From Phoronis australis (taxonomy: Eukaryota; Phoronida; Phoronidae): a DNA stretch of 64,000 nucleotides. Every line of letters starts with the position of its first letter. The stretch's first letter is position 1. The DNA is taken from the NCBI GenBank assembly GCA_002633005.1, contig NMRA01000392.1, positions 257,948-321,947 of the forward strand, given 5' to 3'. A program made the translations under genes and the position numbers. Below the pieces are notes generated by a model. It did no database searches and had not been told where the DNA came from. It saw only the letters and a program-made list of their open reading frames with translations. Shown piece by piece: positions 23,301-35,434 of this stretch.

Positions 23301-23980
23301 ATGGTGCGTTCCTAGCACAGAAGCACAGTTTATCTAAAAAACTACTCTGACGGCATGTAGTTGTCCATGTCTCGTGTGCGTGGCACGTCTTCACAGCGCG
23401 TACATGCACTCTCATCGAATCGTGCAACACCACCCACATTGACGCTCGGCGTCCTCTCGCAAGACACCTCACCTTTCCCACTTCTTTTGCACACGCACAA
23501 TTTCTGCGCTGACTCCTCAAGCTGAGTGCAGTGATGGCTTCGGTAGGACTTGGCGTACTGAACTTATTTTTTTTGCAGATGGACAAACAGGCTCAGGCTC
23601 GGAACAGGAGCTAGTTCACCATTTCACCACCAACTTTCACATGGTCTAAAATAGAATTATTTTATTCTTGGCCTTTGCTACAACATCAGTATCAGCTGGT
23701 ACAGCACTCTGGGTTGCCTGGTTAGCAATGTTTGTTGACAGGGTTAGATTAGAGCTAGTGTCCTGGTATAAGCTCTGCCCCACTTGTCAGTCACTGAGCT
23801 GGTGAGCACTCAAGCCATATGTCTTACTGAAGCTTTGTCAAATATAATTAAAAAAACAGCTTTGGATTTTCAGAATGATATTTATTTTTCTTCAGTATAC
23901 TGTGCATCAAGAATTAAAGATTAGGATGATATAAAAATTTAAAAAAACAATCAAAATTAATTTTTTGTGTATCCACCTAC
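20348..23980. other. No gene recognised
   Basis: AT-rich sequence with a low-complexity T/A block at 22270-22370 and the short repeat partner at 22650-22790. ORFs are below 100 codons, often on both strands at once (22814-23055), without recognisable motifs. Confidence 0.5.
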
Positions 23981-23984
23981 CTTA

Positions 23985-24383
23985 AGCCCATCCACACACA
24001 AGCTTAGGGTACACGAGAACAACTTGCACTAGTGCAATTTGCCCCACTTTAAGAGACGTGTCCACATACATGTATCCGATAACTAGCACAAGGCAGATGT
24101 TGTCACTCTGCGCATGCGAACGTTTGCAAAAATGGCAGGAGTTCATAGTGTTGATCTGTATGCATGTAACTGCGCCAAGTTTGTGGTCTCACAGTGACTT
24201 TAGAAGTAGCACTAGTTATCCTAGAACGAGTTACCCTGTCTCGATAAGGTGGAGGAAGTTTCTTGCATGTAAGTTGGGGCCCCGATGCACTAGTTTAAGT
24301 AGCGCCCAGACAGCCCCTATAGCGACGACTGGTTCTAGCAGTAAATTATTCTGGGTACTGACAGGTCTGTGTGTGGACGGCAC
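23985..24383. mobile_element. TTAA-type MITE, second family
   Basis: Ends GCCCATCCACACACAAGCTT and (inverted) GTGCCGTCCACACACAGACCT form imperfect TIRs. The left flank is TTAA (23981-23984); the right reads TTTA (24384-24387), one base off. The 123-codon frame at 24058-24429 runs through the right TIR and is a chance ORF of the MITE. Confidence 0.65.
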
Positions 24384-25073
24384 TTTAGTCAATAGTTTTG
24401 ATGCTTTGATTACGAGGATGGCAGTATAACGAAAGGATTCTGTCAGGTGTGAACATAGCTGACAAAACATTGACATTTTATAGAGATTAAAACCTTCCCT
24501 TGTGTAATCATGATTAAAATTTCTTCACGCTTGAAATGCAGGTGCATTAAAGAATGCTTTTAAAGATATATGTAGAAATTCCTTGAGATTTGATCCAGGC
24601 TGTAGTGTATGATCACACGCTGCACAGCAATTTATATCCACAAAGGCAAAAAATCCCTTATAACTGACAGATAAGTGGAATTATTCATTATTAAAATGTT
24701 CTACATGGCTAATGACTAACTTGTGTCATTGAACAACATTTGATAAAATTTCAGTAACTCACAGGAATTAAAAATTAAAAGTTGTTAGTTTGAACGGAAT
24801 TATTTTTGTTTGAAATTCAAATGTACTTAACTAGTGCGTATTCCTTGAATTCTACTGCACGCAAATTGATTTGCATTCGTCATTCCAATGTCATGGGTTT
24901 TGCTGTTGCATATGGAGTTGTATTTATGTGCTGACTTTACAAAAAGTGGAAAGCTTAATAGGGCACTGTTGGCTATGCGATAACTTCAATTAACTCACAC
25001 ATCCAACTGTGATTACTTCCTTGTATGCTTAAACTACTGAAGGTGTTCTGAAAAGTTCAACTAACTTTTGTAG

Positions 25074-25180
25074 TTTACATCAACATTCCTCTGGTAGAAC
25101 TGGAGATAAGTATTGCAATAGCTAACTTTCCAAGTAGCCGCGCCATATTGGAATTCACTATCCCTCCAGACTGCGATCAG
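25074..25180 (+). CDS. Candidate coding exon, function unknown
   Basis: The frame is open from 25052 to 25333 (stop 25334-25336). An acceptor-like CTTTTGTAG ends at 25073 and a donor-like GATCAG|GTCCTG at 25180/25181; a later donor at CTT|GTAATA (25190) is also possible. The peptide alternates hydrophobic and polar residues (INIPLVELEISIAIANF, then LEFTIPPDCDQ), suggesting beta strands. No family is recognised. The acceptor lacks a strong pyrimidine run, so this could be a chance open stretch. Confidence 0.28.
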
Positions 25181-25336
25181 GTCCTGCTTGTAATAGATGG
25201 GCCTTCAGCGCCACCTACAGAATTTTTTGTTCGTATCCCTTACTTCTGCTTAAAAATGCGTGTCACAAGGAGTTCAGTATTCATAACTGTTTACGAGATT
25301 TTGGTCTTCTGGCAGAAGATTTTTTCAAAAACTTAA

Positions 25337-28300
25337 CATCATGCCAAGAATTGTAGGATGACACTTGGTTTGCCTGCTGGTTTGGTATTTGGTCCAGTTA
25401 TGTTAAACACCCAGCAGAATTAATAAGAGGCAACATCATAAAAAAGTTTTAGGTTGTAATAGTCACATTTCTTGTCCAATTTTCGAAAATTCAAAAACCT
25501 AATCATGTGTACTTTTCACAAAGTATTCAGGTATGCTATTTAAAACTTTCAAAACAAAACTTAAAAATAATATTATCGCTCCAAGGGTGTTAATGACAGG
25601 TCTGATTATCTAGAGAACGATAACACCAACAGCATTGTGTCTGCGATCAAAGCGGGCACATTGCGAGGTACACAGACCCATTGAGTTGCCCAATCTTGAC
25701 CAGTGAGGGTCTCGAGGTTGAGATTCTTTTCATGAAACAAACATATCAATTGTTTGCATTATGTTCCTGAAATCTCCGTTATTCTATACGTATAGCTGTT
25801 ACTCTGTTTAGGTGATAATTTTAATCTAGGACAATGTTGCCAATGCATTGTTATTGAAAGCCTTTTGGAGAACATCTAGCTAACTCACAATATCAACACC
25901 AGGTAGCATTGCAGTGCAAGTGCTTGTTATTTCTAGGGGGATGGGAAGGACGAATAGTTATGGCAGTTAGGAATCTAATTCACTGCTCTATGAAAAGCAC
26001 GTTTGAGTTCTTGGTATTAGTAGCCATTAGGCAAAACCTTTCTTGTGTTTATAAATATCAGTACACCATTGATATTTCATGGTTGTATATGTAAATGTTT
26101 ATTTGCCATCTTGCCAAGTGTACCTTGACATATTAGATATGATGCTAAATTGCATCTTGACTTTTACAGATATTGAACAAACTGATTTAGAAGCTTTCTA
26201 TTTCTTTCTGTTCAAAGTGGAAGTTTGCTTTAAAATCTATAATTAAGTATGTTAAAATGCAGTCTGGTATATTGCAGCACATCTTGGTCATGGTTGTAAT
26301 TTGTCTAAATTCTGAATACACCGTTTGAGTTCTGAATGCAAGATTTTCTAGTCTGTGATCTTCTTGAGTGTTGCTGAGATCTTGTTTTGAAATAATTTTC
26401 TTAGTATGCCTCCAAATCGTACATCAAATTTATTATTTGAAAAATATTTTAATCAAAAGTAGTTCTTTAGTTTACTTAAAATTTTAACATATATAGACAT
26501 ATTGATGCCAATTCTGTTAGAGACTATTGATATTTTGTGTAGATCTTCCCGAAACAACAAAATAGTCATGATTACTGAAAATAATTTCATGAATTATGCA
26601 CAAATCCTCACTCTTGAGATAGTGCCCCTGAATAATACTGGTTTGTTTGGGCCACTGGTTTAAAAAAATTGATAACCCTTCATGCTCTTGGCTTCTAATT
26701 CAGTTGTTCTATAAGTACAGTTGTTTTGCATTTTAAAAAAATGACTCACACGTAGCGTGGGTAAATATTAACCTCACCTGCCAGGATTTTGTTGTCATTA
26801 GAAACTTAAGTTCCTTTAACTTGATTCTAAAGTTTGCAGGTTTTAGGTGATAGCTTTTTGTCTTGAAATCAAAAACAAATTGTTGTATTAGATAGTGTTG
26901 ATGTTTTGGGTTGTGTTTTCTTTAATTTCTTGTTGAATCAAGTATTGGATAGTAAACAAGATATTGATTTGACATTTTGAATAAAACACATTATCCAAGT
27001 GTTCTGTTGTTTGCTTCCATAGATTTTCCGAGGTCTCGAACAGACTTAAAACAGACAAATCTGTCAAGTGGGACTTTTTATTAGAAAAAAGCTGTGTCTA
27101 ACTTACTGATATTAATGGATAAGCTCGTGAGTGCTCATTTGAAAGGTTTCAGTTTGCCAACACATACTTGTATGAGGTGATGTGGAAAGTCTGCATAATT
27201 GTGACTTATTGTTCAGCAAAGGTGAGATAGTGATTGGCTGATTTGGTTTGTGTTAATGTGTGATCAATACCTGTTCATAAATATTTTCTTTGAAGCATTC
27301 ATCTTGAAGCACCAATTAAACTTTCAGCCAACGGCAAAAGTTCGCTGCCTGAGAATCAGATCTCGCCCAATTTCTATAGAAAAAGAAATTGACATATTAA
27401 CAATACCACTTAATCATTGCTATTAAATACATGCTGCATGCTTGTATTGTCAGGTAAATATTCTTAAGTTGTTCTCAATTTATCGCTCGACATATTCGAT
27501 TTCTGACTTGATGTGTTTTAAGCATGCAATATAAGCCAACAAGGAAATCACCTAATGAATGCATTAAAGGTTCGCCGTTTTCTTAAATGCTAGGTAAACA
27601 ACACACTGCTGTACTTAAGTTAATAAAAGCAATCAAGTCAGTGCGCACCTAGATGTTACCTGTCTTATGTTTATTTTGCATGATTTAGATAAAATGTGCT
27701 CATTTAAAATCTTAAGTAGAAGTTTTATTAGATCAATAACTGAGGGTAATTCATTATACTCAGGCTGGGGTTGTTCAATGTTTAATGCTCAGGTAAGACC
27801 ATGAATGGTTTAATTCTTTAATAGCCATTCTGTTCACAGAAAGCATACATGGAGTAAAAGTGAGTAGAAAGACCATGGATCTTTCTAGTGCATGTTTAAT
27901 TGTCTTAGTTCATGTCCTAAACAGGGCATTTATAAGTCGAACGCCAGGTGTATCTGAGCATTATCGTGAAAATTTAATGTTTCACTTGTAAAGTTGCATC
28001 AATAACTTATATTTAAGAACTCTACCTTTATTTGTATTTCCTTGGACATTAAACAAGCGTACCTGAGGTTGTGCACATTTTATGCAGGCATCAGTCGCAT
28101 TTTTCAGATTTATACATTTACGAATAAATTAATTAGAAAATGCTGAAAGGAATTGAATTCCATGGCATATGCTATTGATGTCCAAGTTTTGAATTTCGTT
28201 GCTAATTGCAGTCATATTGTCTCATTTCTTCATTCCCAGTAATCTTAGTTGTGTTAAAAAGTACCACTACAACTGAACTGAGGTTAGGAGTTATCTATCG

Positions 28301-28669
28301 TGATGAATGAATATCTGCTCTGCGTAATGCTAATAATTTATAAAAAATCATTAAATCCAGTTTCAGCCAAATTTAAGATCTAGTTGTCACTATTTTTATG
28401 TTTTACCTCTTTGAAGCAAGAGAAGTACTGACCGCCCTGCCAGCCTTCAAAATTTATGTTTGACAAATAACCTAACAAAGTTTGCTGAGAAGCATTGTGC
28501 CAAAATACTGTGTTTTGCTCCACTGCCTTCTAGATGCACCTATGGCCTGATACGGTAAAATCTCGCCAATTTAAAACACAAGATGGCAGACAATTGAAAT
28601 CTTATTTTCTCATTTTTTTTGATAAAAATATACTAGCGTCAAATAATTGCATTACCACGTTCAAGTTCT
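25337..28669. other. No recognised feature
   Basis: Unusually ORF-poor, AT-rich and apparently single-copy within this window: I found no TIR, tRNA box or partner repeat. It could be intron or intergenic DNA. Confidence 0.5.
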
Positions 28670-28742
28670 GTACCACATGAGCGGTGCACCAGAGGGGGCT
28701 GGGGCTATAGCTTCCCACTTATTTCAGTGCTGCGCCACCCAA
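28670..28742 (+). repeat. GGGCTATAGCCC-type repeat, half copy
   Basis: Only the second half-unit is present: GCGGTGCACCAGAGGGGGCT, then GGGGCTATAGC, then TTTCAGTGCTGCGCCACCCA. Compare 2525-2681 and 13096-13240. Confidence 0.6.
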
Positions 28743-30195
28743 TTGCACCATAGCTCTCATTAAAATACAATACAAGATTTTCATGTAACCATTTTAATAA
28801 CGTTTTGAATGAAATTCAACTAACTTTGCAACCTTTGGAACACAAAAGAATGGTGAAAAATGTGCTCTTTTTATTTTTTGAGAGTGTAAATTGTCAAGAT
28901 GTGCTCAAAACTATTATTTTAGTAATTTCTGAGCATTTTAAAAACAGAAATAGTTACAATTCTGACTTCAACGGTCTATATATAACTACAAAACATCCTT
29001 GCACGTGATTTTCTTCAAGGCATTGATGTCTAATTAACACCATTTTCCCGGCGCGTGGTGTGTATATGTGGGTATACAATGAACTGTTGGCCTCAACTTA
29101 CTGCTGGCTCCACCTTACTCGAGATGCATGAATTCCCATGTACAAAATTAAAATGTTTTAGTGATAATGAAGTTAATTATGCACTGCAAATTCAGTTGAC
29201 ATTGCGAGTGAATGTTGAAATACCGAACATGGTTTATGCATGTATAGCATATATTTGCCAAAAAGAAGTTTTCACTGAATATTTGGGTGGTAACCTTCAG
29301 GTTTTGAACACTCACGATGTTTTCTCCTTTTTCTCGGTTTCGGCAAAACAACTTAATTTGAACTTAGAAACACTGTGACAAGTTTTCGAAAACAGCTTTG
29401 TGAATTTCGTTTAAACTTTCCAATATTAATATTTATTCCTCAATCTCAAAAACACTGTTGGGGTTTTCCATTTTTAAAGGCATAATTTTTACTGTAAGGT
29501 AGATGAAAACGACTGCTTAGGCTTTGTAGTAACAAAAATACCTTGTGTTATGCAAGTTAATTTGGCATAGAAACAAAATTGTATAATCGAAGATTCATTA
29601 CAGCATTTTTAACGTATATTGTGCAATTTTAATTTAAAAAGGATTGATGTTGTTACTGAATGTATCTTTTTAAAATCTGTTCTTTTACTTTTATAGTAGA
29701 CATAGCCTGGTTTCTTTCATATATGAGTTGGAGTGAACATCACTAAATAAGGTTTGAGACCTGAGCCAGAGTGAGGCCACCCGTGACTTTTGAAATTGAA
29801 GTCCACAGACCCCAAGTTCAAGGATTTGCTGTAACTCAGTAAGGTAATATTTGCCCATGTGAAAGTTAAAGAAATTAGCGTTGTCTAACTGACACGTATA
29901 TATGAGTAGTTTGGAACTGAATTTCGAATACCCAAACACCCTCCAAAATTCTAGGACTCATGAATGTCTTCAAAGTTGGTGAGTAAGGAAGCTGGATAAA
30001 TTTAACGGTAATCGCAAAATTCCTCCATTTTTGTTCACGCTGTTCAAATTTTGCAACTCGAACTATTTAAAAAGTCCTTTCCAAAAACTTTCCATTCACT
30101 TGGCGAATTTTCAAAATGCATAAACCAATGATTTTTGTTAAAAATAACCATTATGACGGTATTCAGATGTTAAAAACAATCAAGAATCATTTTCA
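28743..30195. other. No recognised feature
   Basis: AT-rich. The 107-codon frame at 29055-29378 overlaps an opposite-strand frame of similar length and has no recognisable motif or gene-like edges, so I do not call it. Confidence 0.45.
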
Positions 30196-31712
30196 ATTTT
30201 TAAAAATTGATGACCTATTAAGCTAAAAACTACAAACATTGGTTACAGGTTGAAGATAAACAACTGTGTAGAGAATTTCTCCCTTACACTAATCACTTTT
30301 CCCTCTGACAACTTTTATAATGCCTATTCAGCAGGCCTTTGAAGCAGAAAGGTAAACCCTAGCACTACTTTCACAACAGTGGTGGTTGTTTCTAGACCAA
30401 AATTGGTTTTCTCTGACATTTGTGTGAAACCTGGAAAGTAGAGATTTTATTGTATTACGAAATAACTGGCTGGGTTCATCTTAACAAAGGGCCATTTCAT
30501 CACTGGTTTTAAATATGTTTCATAACCATTTTCTTCATTTTATTCTTAATACGCCTGTCTACTTTGTTTTTTTTCTTGACGGGGTGCTATCTTTTGATTT
30601 TATTTTTTAAACTTGAAGTGCCAAAACAGAGGCAGATTTTGATCGTCAATGAAACCTAGAAGTCAGCTCTCGCCTACTATCCCACTTCATCTATTGCTTG
30701 GATGTTCTCATTGACTTTGGAGCCAGCCATAATTAATCTTCACGACTTGTGTTTCATTGCCAGCTGATTCCCGAATATCACAATTTTCTGGATAGCATGC
30801 TACTCCTTAAATAATATAGTTTAACAGAACTGGGTGAGGAGCGTCGTGTTCAAAGCTTTTGACATCTAATTTGGTCACCATATGTTCTTTCTATTTGTCG
30901 TAATGATGTTTAGTTGTGTACCAAAAGAATAAACCAATTGTACTATTGTTTATCTTGATCAGCATTTGTAAATCCTCCCAGTAATATTATTCACTTACAA
31001 GGAAAACATTTCTAAAGATATGGAGAAATTTTTGCTACTGCTTCTTGAGCCTTCCGTTCAGAGTGGCTTGCACAAGCATCAAAGTCAGAGCGTGGCGCCA
31101 GTCAGTTGAATGCAGTTGTGATGATCGCATTGTCCAGTACGAACAAAACCCAATTTAGTGTAATTACTTGGGCATAAACTGTACTAAACATCTCTGGCTG
31201 TATGTACTGGCAAAAATTTTTCGTTAAAAATATAAACATTACGACAGTATTCAGCTGAAAAAAATCTACATATCATGGTTTTCGATTGTTACATAATGGA
31301 AATGAGCAACCATGGATCTTGATCTACTTTTACGGTGCTTATGGCCATGTCGTGTCGAACTTATTTTATTCGAGAAGTACATAGCATGTTAACCAGAAAA
31401 CTGTGATATTCAGTAACAGCTGGCAATGAAAACCTTGTTGTGAAGAATAATTTAATGGCTAGCTTCAAAGTCAAGAAATAGATGAGGTGGGTCGGTGGGC
31501 GAGAGTTGACTTCTAAGTTTCATTGACCATCCAGATCTGCCACTATTTTGGCACTTCAAGCTTAAAAATAAAATCAAAAGGCAGCAACCTGACAGGAAAC
31601 GAAACAAAGTAGGCCTAGACTGGAGTATTTAAAATAAAATGATGAAAACTGTTATGAAACATTTTAAACCAACTGTCATTTGGGAAATGGCTCTTTGTCA
31701 TGATGAACCCAA
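30196..31712 (+). mobile_element. R-family copy 3 with long TIRs
   Basis: Bases 30471-30810 and 31380-31711 are ~340-bp imperfect inverted repeats (shared GGGTTCATC, TTTTGATTTTATTTTT, CTTGAAGTGCCAAAA, AATATCACARTTTTCTGG). The outer segment 30262-30440 matches R copies 1 and 2. The ~570-bp loop includes 30990-31180, an inverted match to 16990-17130. No transposase ORF, so non-autonomous. Exact outer ends are not resolved. Confidence 0.7.
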
Positions 31713-31745
31713 ATTTCCGTTTTCAATTATTTTGTATTATCTAAA

Positions 31746-32024
31746 ATGTCATCAAACCTGAAAACAAAAGGAGTGCTGAGTAGGCATTTGGCAAATCTTA
31801 CACTAACAAGATATGCACGCAAGTGGATGATGAGAAAGCCTGTATCGTTTCACTCCAGAGTATCCTGTGAAATTGGGAAATATCTACAAAACAATCCCGT
31901 AGACAAATACACTACGTCTGTTCTGAAAAGCCAGACCATTGGTCCTCGCAAGATCAGCAAATCTTTTGCGTTTGTTTTGAGGCATGGTGGAAGTTTGAAG
32001 TGTATAGTCACGGCTAAATACTGA
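31746..32024 (+). CDS. Unrecognised 92-codon ORF
   Basis: The ATG at 31746 opens a 92-codon basic protein rich in Lys, Arg and Ser, ending with an in-frame TAA. It sits immediately after R copy 3. No domain or motif is recognised, no splice sites stand out, and no copy exists elsewhere in the window. It may be chance. Confidence 0.2.
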   Translation: MSSNLKTKGVLSRHLANLTLTRYARKWMMRKPVSFHSRVSCEIGKYLQNNPVDKYTTSVLKSQTIGPRKISKSFAFVLRHGGSLKCIVTAKY

Positions 32025-33114
32025 CATATCGGCGAGGCTCATGGTCTACAAATTCTGCGCACGATGATTTTTTTCAGGACTGTTGGATATTATTGATAAA
32101 TTGAAGACTTTATTGTAGAAATTTAGGACTGTAAGTAAGACATTTTTCGCACGTACACGTTCATGGACTGGGCACTTCATTTTAGCACAGTTTGAAAATG
32201 CGTGGGGGGTGCTTATAGGGGCATGGGCGGTTAATGCGGCGAATATGGTAATGCTGTTTTTGAACTTCTCCACGAGTTATTGGTTTCTTTTTGTCTGTCA
32301 TCAGCAACATCATCTAGTTGTGTTCGGTTGTTCTGTATAAGTGGTAGTTTATTTTTTAGCGTAATGAAGGATGGAGGATCGTTTCCTATTTAATTTAGCC
32401 TGCTACATCAACTCTTCAGTCGTAAGTGCCGATTTGATCGTTGTGTTAATCTGTGCCTCCCTTGTGAATACGCACATTGGTTAATGAGAACTGACTTATG
32501 GCACCTGGCATTACACCTGAACGGAACTCCTTTTTTGCCCATTAGAAATTAAACTGCGATGAAGTGAATGTCTTGAAGTGAAATTGCTACAACGTCATTT
32601 CTACATTATCAAGTGGCTGATTTTAACCTGGAGAACATGTCCCACGAGGCACTTTCTGAGGCATATTTACACTCCACTTATTTGCTAATCTTTGTAATTA
32701 ATTACTTCTTTGTAGTTAACCCATGTTTTGCACTTCTTCAGAGTGCAGCCTTTATTCTTTAAACTTAACTGATGCATGGTCATCAATGTCATTTTAATGT
32801 CAAAAGAGGAACAAATTAGTTTTGAAATGCAAAACGGCAACGAAATCTCTACAAAGTCTCGACAGGTGTTGCTCCACAGTCTTAGTGGAAATCAAGACAA
32901 GTTGTATTGCTTGTTCATTCACAAATAAACAATTAGCTGCTTAAACATCACGACTCATCTGACTCAATTTCAATAGAAAAAAACTAATATTTTGCAACAA
33001 AGGCTCAGTTATACTACCGAATAGAAATAATTCTGTCTTGCAGTTTGTCATAGTTTGGCGGAGTTTGACATAGTTCTGTCGAGGTTTGTCCACTTTCACT
33101 ACAGTACTTCTAAC
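32025..33114. other. No recognised feature
   Basis: AT-rich flank between R copy 3 and the Penelope-like cluster; only short chance frames. Confidence 0.5.
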
Positions 33115-33163
33115 CAATCGCATAATGACTTCCTAAAACCGCTCTGAGGTGGTGGCGTATTAC
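33115..33163 (-). repeat. PLE terminal direct repeat, downstream copy
   Basis: This 49-bp unit (CGCATAATGACTTCCTAAAA, then CGCTCTGAG, then GGTGGCGTATTAC) recurs in the same orientation at 34905-34953. Together they bracket the RT-bearing fragment, as pseudo-LTRs bracket Penelope-like elements. Confidence 0.75.
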
Positions 33164-34904
33164 AACTATTATTAAAATCTCTTGGTCTATTTATGTTAAA
33201 GCCGACTTGATGAAATCCCTTGGGTAGCCATTTCTTTCGAATGTCTCTGTCAGGTTGGTCATTTCTGCTTAGAGTGTTGTATCACTGCAGATTTCGTTTG
33301 ATCTTGATGCAAGGCATTTGATTATACCCTTCTTGACTCCTTTGGTGTGGTTGGAGTTGAAATCAAGGTATCGTCTTGAGTGGGTCTTCTTTATGATAGT
33401 AGACTGACGTTAACTTTCCTTCGACACAAGGCACTAGTACGTCTAGGAATGGGAGGCTGTTGTCTCTTCTTCCATTGTGAATCTAATTGCAGGCGTTATG
33501 TTGTTCAGATGGTCAAGCAACTCTTGTGGATTTTCTGAGTCTTGGCTGAATATTGTGAATGTGTCATCAACGTATCGTTTCCACATCTTCGGGGGTCTGC
33601 TAGCTGAGCTGAGAGTTGTTTGTTCGAACCAATCCATGTACAAGTTAGCTAAGACTGGTGATAGTGGTGAACCCATTGCCATTCCTTGTGTCTGCCTGTA
33701 AAACTTGTCTTGGTATTGGAAGTAGGTGGTATTGACACAGATTGTCACTAATTCCAGAATGGAGACTATTGGGAGGTTTACATTCTCTGATGGCTTGTGG
33801 TCATGTTCTAACTTTGACCTGAGTAATGGGAGAACCTCTGCTGTTGGTACACATGTGAATAGACTTTTGACATCAAAACTCACCATGGTGTCATTTGGTA
33901 TAATGCTGACTGATGACAACATTGACACGAAGTGCTTCGAGTCCTTTACGTACGAGTCAGTTTTTCCAACTAGTGGGGATATGATGTTGTTGAGGAATCT
34001 AACTAGTTGGTGGCAGGGAGAACCAATGTTGCTTATAATTGGTCTCATCGGCATGTCAGGTTTGTTTATCTTAGGTTTACCTTACATGTGCGGGGCTTTT
34101 GTGTTGTTTGGGTTGATTCTCTGGAGTGTGTCGTGGTAATGATCGAACCTTCTACAGTTTTCAGGAGGGATTTGATTTTTCTTTCTACGCTCTTGGTCTT
34201 GTAAGATAGTAGATCAGTCATCTTCCTGTTGTAGTCATCCTTATCAAGTACTACTGTTGCATTGCCTTTGGCAGCTTGTAGGATGATGATGTTTTCATCC
34301 CGGGATAGGCACGTAGGGCCATGTCATCACACCTGTTTAAGTTGTTCCTTGGCATTTTGGCTTTGGTGAGTGTTTCTCTGCACTTAACACGTATGGTTTC
34401 CTTATCAGCATCCATAATTGGCATTCTTTTTGGTCGGAAGTTGGGATTCGGCAACTGTCAGTTCTCTTCTTGATTTATTCACAACCACCCCTTGCATATG
34501 TGGTCTCTCCCTGTTTTGTTCTCCTTTCAGCTTGTTGAATTTCAGGACCTGACATTGTTTGATCTGTCGTAGTTGTCTTTTGATCTCGAGACTGCATTTT
34601 CCAACCGTATAGTCCTCTACATGGAACATGGTTTCAAGATGGTCCTTGATTTGACTGATTTTAGCTGTTGTGACCCATTTCTGCTGTCTGGTAGTCAATT
34701 TGCTCCCTCGTCAATGCTAGAGAGGTACGTGTACAGATACGTCTTGCCCTTTGGCTAGACTGGTTGACTTTCAGTGTGAAGGCCTTTGGAATGACATGGT
34801 TATCTCTACATTGCATTAGGAATGTCAGGCTGTTGTGTTCCCTACCAAGTTTAAACTGTGCCTTCTCTAAGTGTCTAAATGCGGTTATTACTTCGGGAAC
34901 ATAC
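33164..34904 (-). pseudogene. Penelope-like element 1: N-terminal region and reverse transcriptase
   Basis: Read on the minus strand, 34880-34250 in shifting frames gives the PLE N-terminal region (KLGREHNSLTFLMQC, RRELTVAESQL, PNPNFRPKRMP). The longest open piece (33443-34054, 203 residues) is the RT core: RPIISNIGSP (residues 4-13), motif A FDVKSLFTCVP (60-70, catalytic Asp61), motif B QGMAMGSPLSPVLAN (123-137) and motif C YVDD (161-164). The thumb continues out of frame to about 33180. All RT catalytic Asp residues remain, but several frameshifts make it dead as read. No GIY-YIG follows before the terminal repeat, so this copy lost its endonuclease. Confidence 0.9.
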
Positions 34905-34953
34905 CGATCGCATAATGACTTACTAAAATCGCTCTGAGTTGGTGGTGTATTAC
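34905..34953 (-). repeat. PLE terminal direct repeat, internal copy
   Basis: Same 49-bp unit as 33115-33163, with about seven differences. It lies between the 3' part of PLE 2 and the 5' start of PLE 1, as expected for tandemly arranged PLE copies sharing a pseudo-LTR. Confidence 0.75.
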
Positions 34954-34989
34954 ATCGTCAGGTGTTCCCACATTCTTAGAAGAACGAGC

Positions 34990-35105
34990 ACGGATACGTG
35001 GTACACTCATGGTGTGATTTTTTTGTGCGAGGCAGGATTTGAACTCACGACTTCTGAAACTACAGATATTTTATTCGAGTCATCCAATTACTTAGAGGGA
35101 ATTTT
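34990..35105 (-). repeat. Possible tRNA-derived segment in the PLE 3' region
   Basis: On the minus strand GAGTTCAAATCCTGCCTCG resembles a tRNA T-arm/B box (consensus GGTTCGANNCC) preceded by TCAGAAGTCGT. The A-box side (AAGTAATTGGATGACTCG) is poor. It may be a SINE remnant or chance similarity. Confidence 0.35.
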
Positions 35106-35139
35106 ATTATACTTAAACTTTCCTAAGTAGACTGAGCCA

Positions 35140-35434
35140 GGTGTCACTCAGTGGTTGTTTGCTAATGGCTGACTGAAGACATTGCCTTGTACTTTCATGT
35201 ACATGGCTTCCTTGATCTTTCTCTTGGTCCAACCTGTTTCGCTGTCAAGTATTTGGATGTTATTCCACTGGATGTTGTGTTGTTTCTGCTACTCCTGATG
35301 AGGTATTACCTTCTCTACAACACCTCTTATGCTCAGCAATTCTTGTCTCCAGTGGTCTTAACGTTTCACCGATATATTATTCACCACATTCATGTGAGAT
35401 TTCATAGATGACATTTTTCTTTTTTCCTATGTTC
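35140..35434 (-). pseudogene. PLE 2 GIY-YIG endonuclease domain (degenerate)
   Basis: On the minus strand from about 35420 the frame reads KKKNVIYEISHECGE, stop, YIGETLRPLETRIAEHKRC: the GIY-YIG nuclease core of PLEs (first-strand Tyr, then YIG, then the catalytic Arg helix). After a frameshift, ILDSETGWTKRKIKEAMYM gives the conserved C-terminal W-K-R-x-I-K-E-A block. One in-frame stop and at least one frameshift inactivate it. Confidence 0.85.

Noticed and set aside
24058-24429. 123-codon plus-strand ORF
   Set aside because: It lies within the TTAA-type MITE and crosses its right TIR; no motif.
29055-29378. 107-codon plus-strand ORF
   Set aside because: Overlapped by an opposite-strand frame, without domain, splice edges or gene-like codon pattern.
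34860-34960. Hammerhead ribozyme in the PLE terminal repeat
   Set aside because: CTGACGA on the minus strand fits CUGANGA, and PLEs are known to carry hammerheads, but I could not place a stem II followed by GAAA or a matching stem III.
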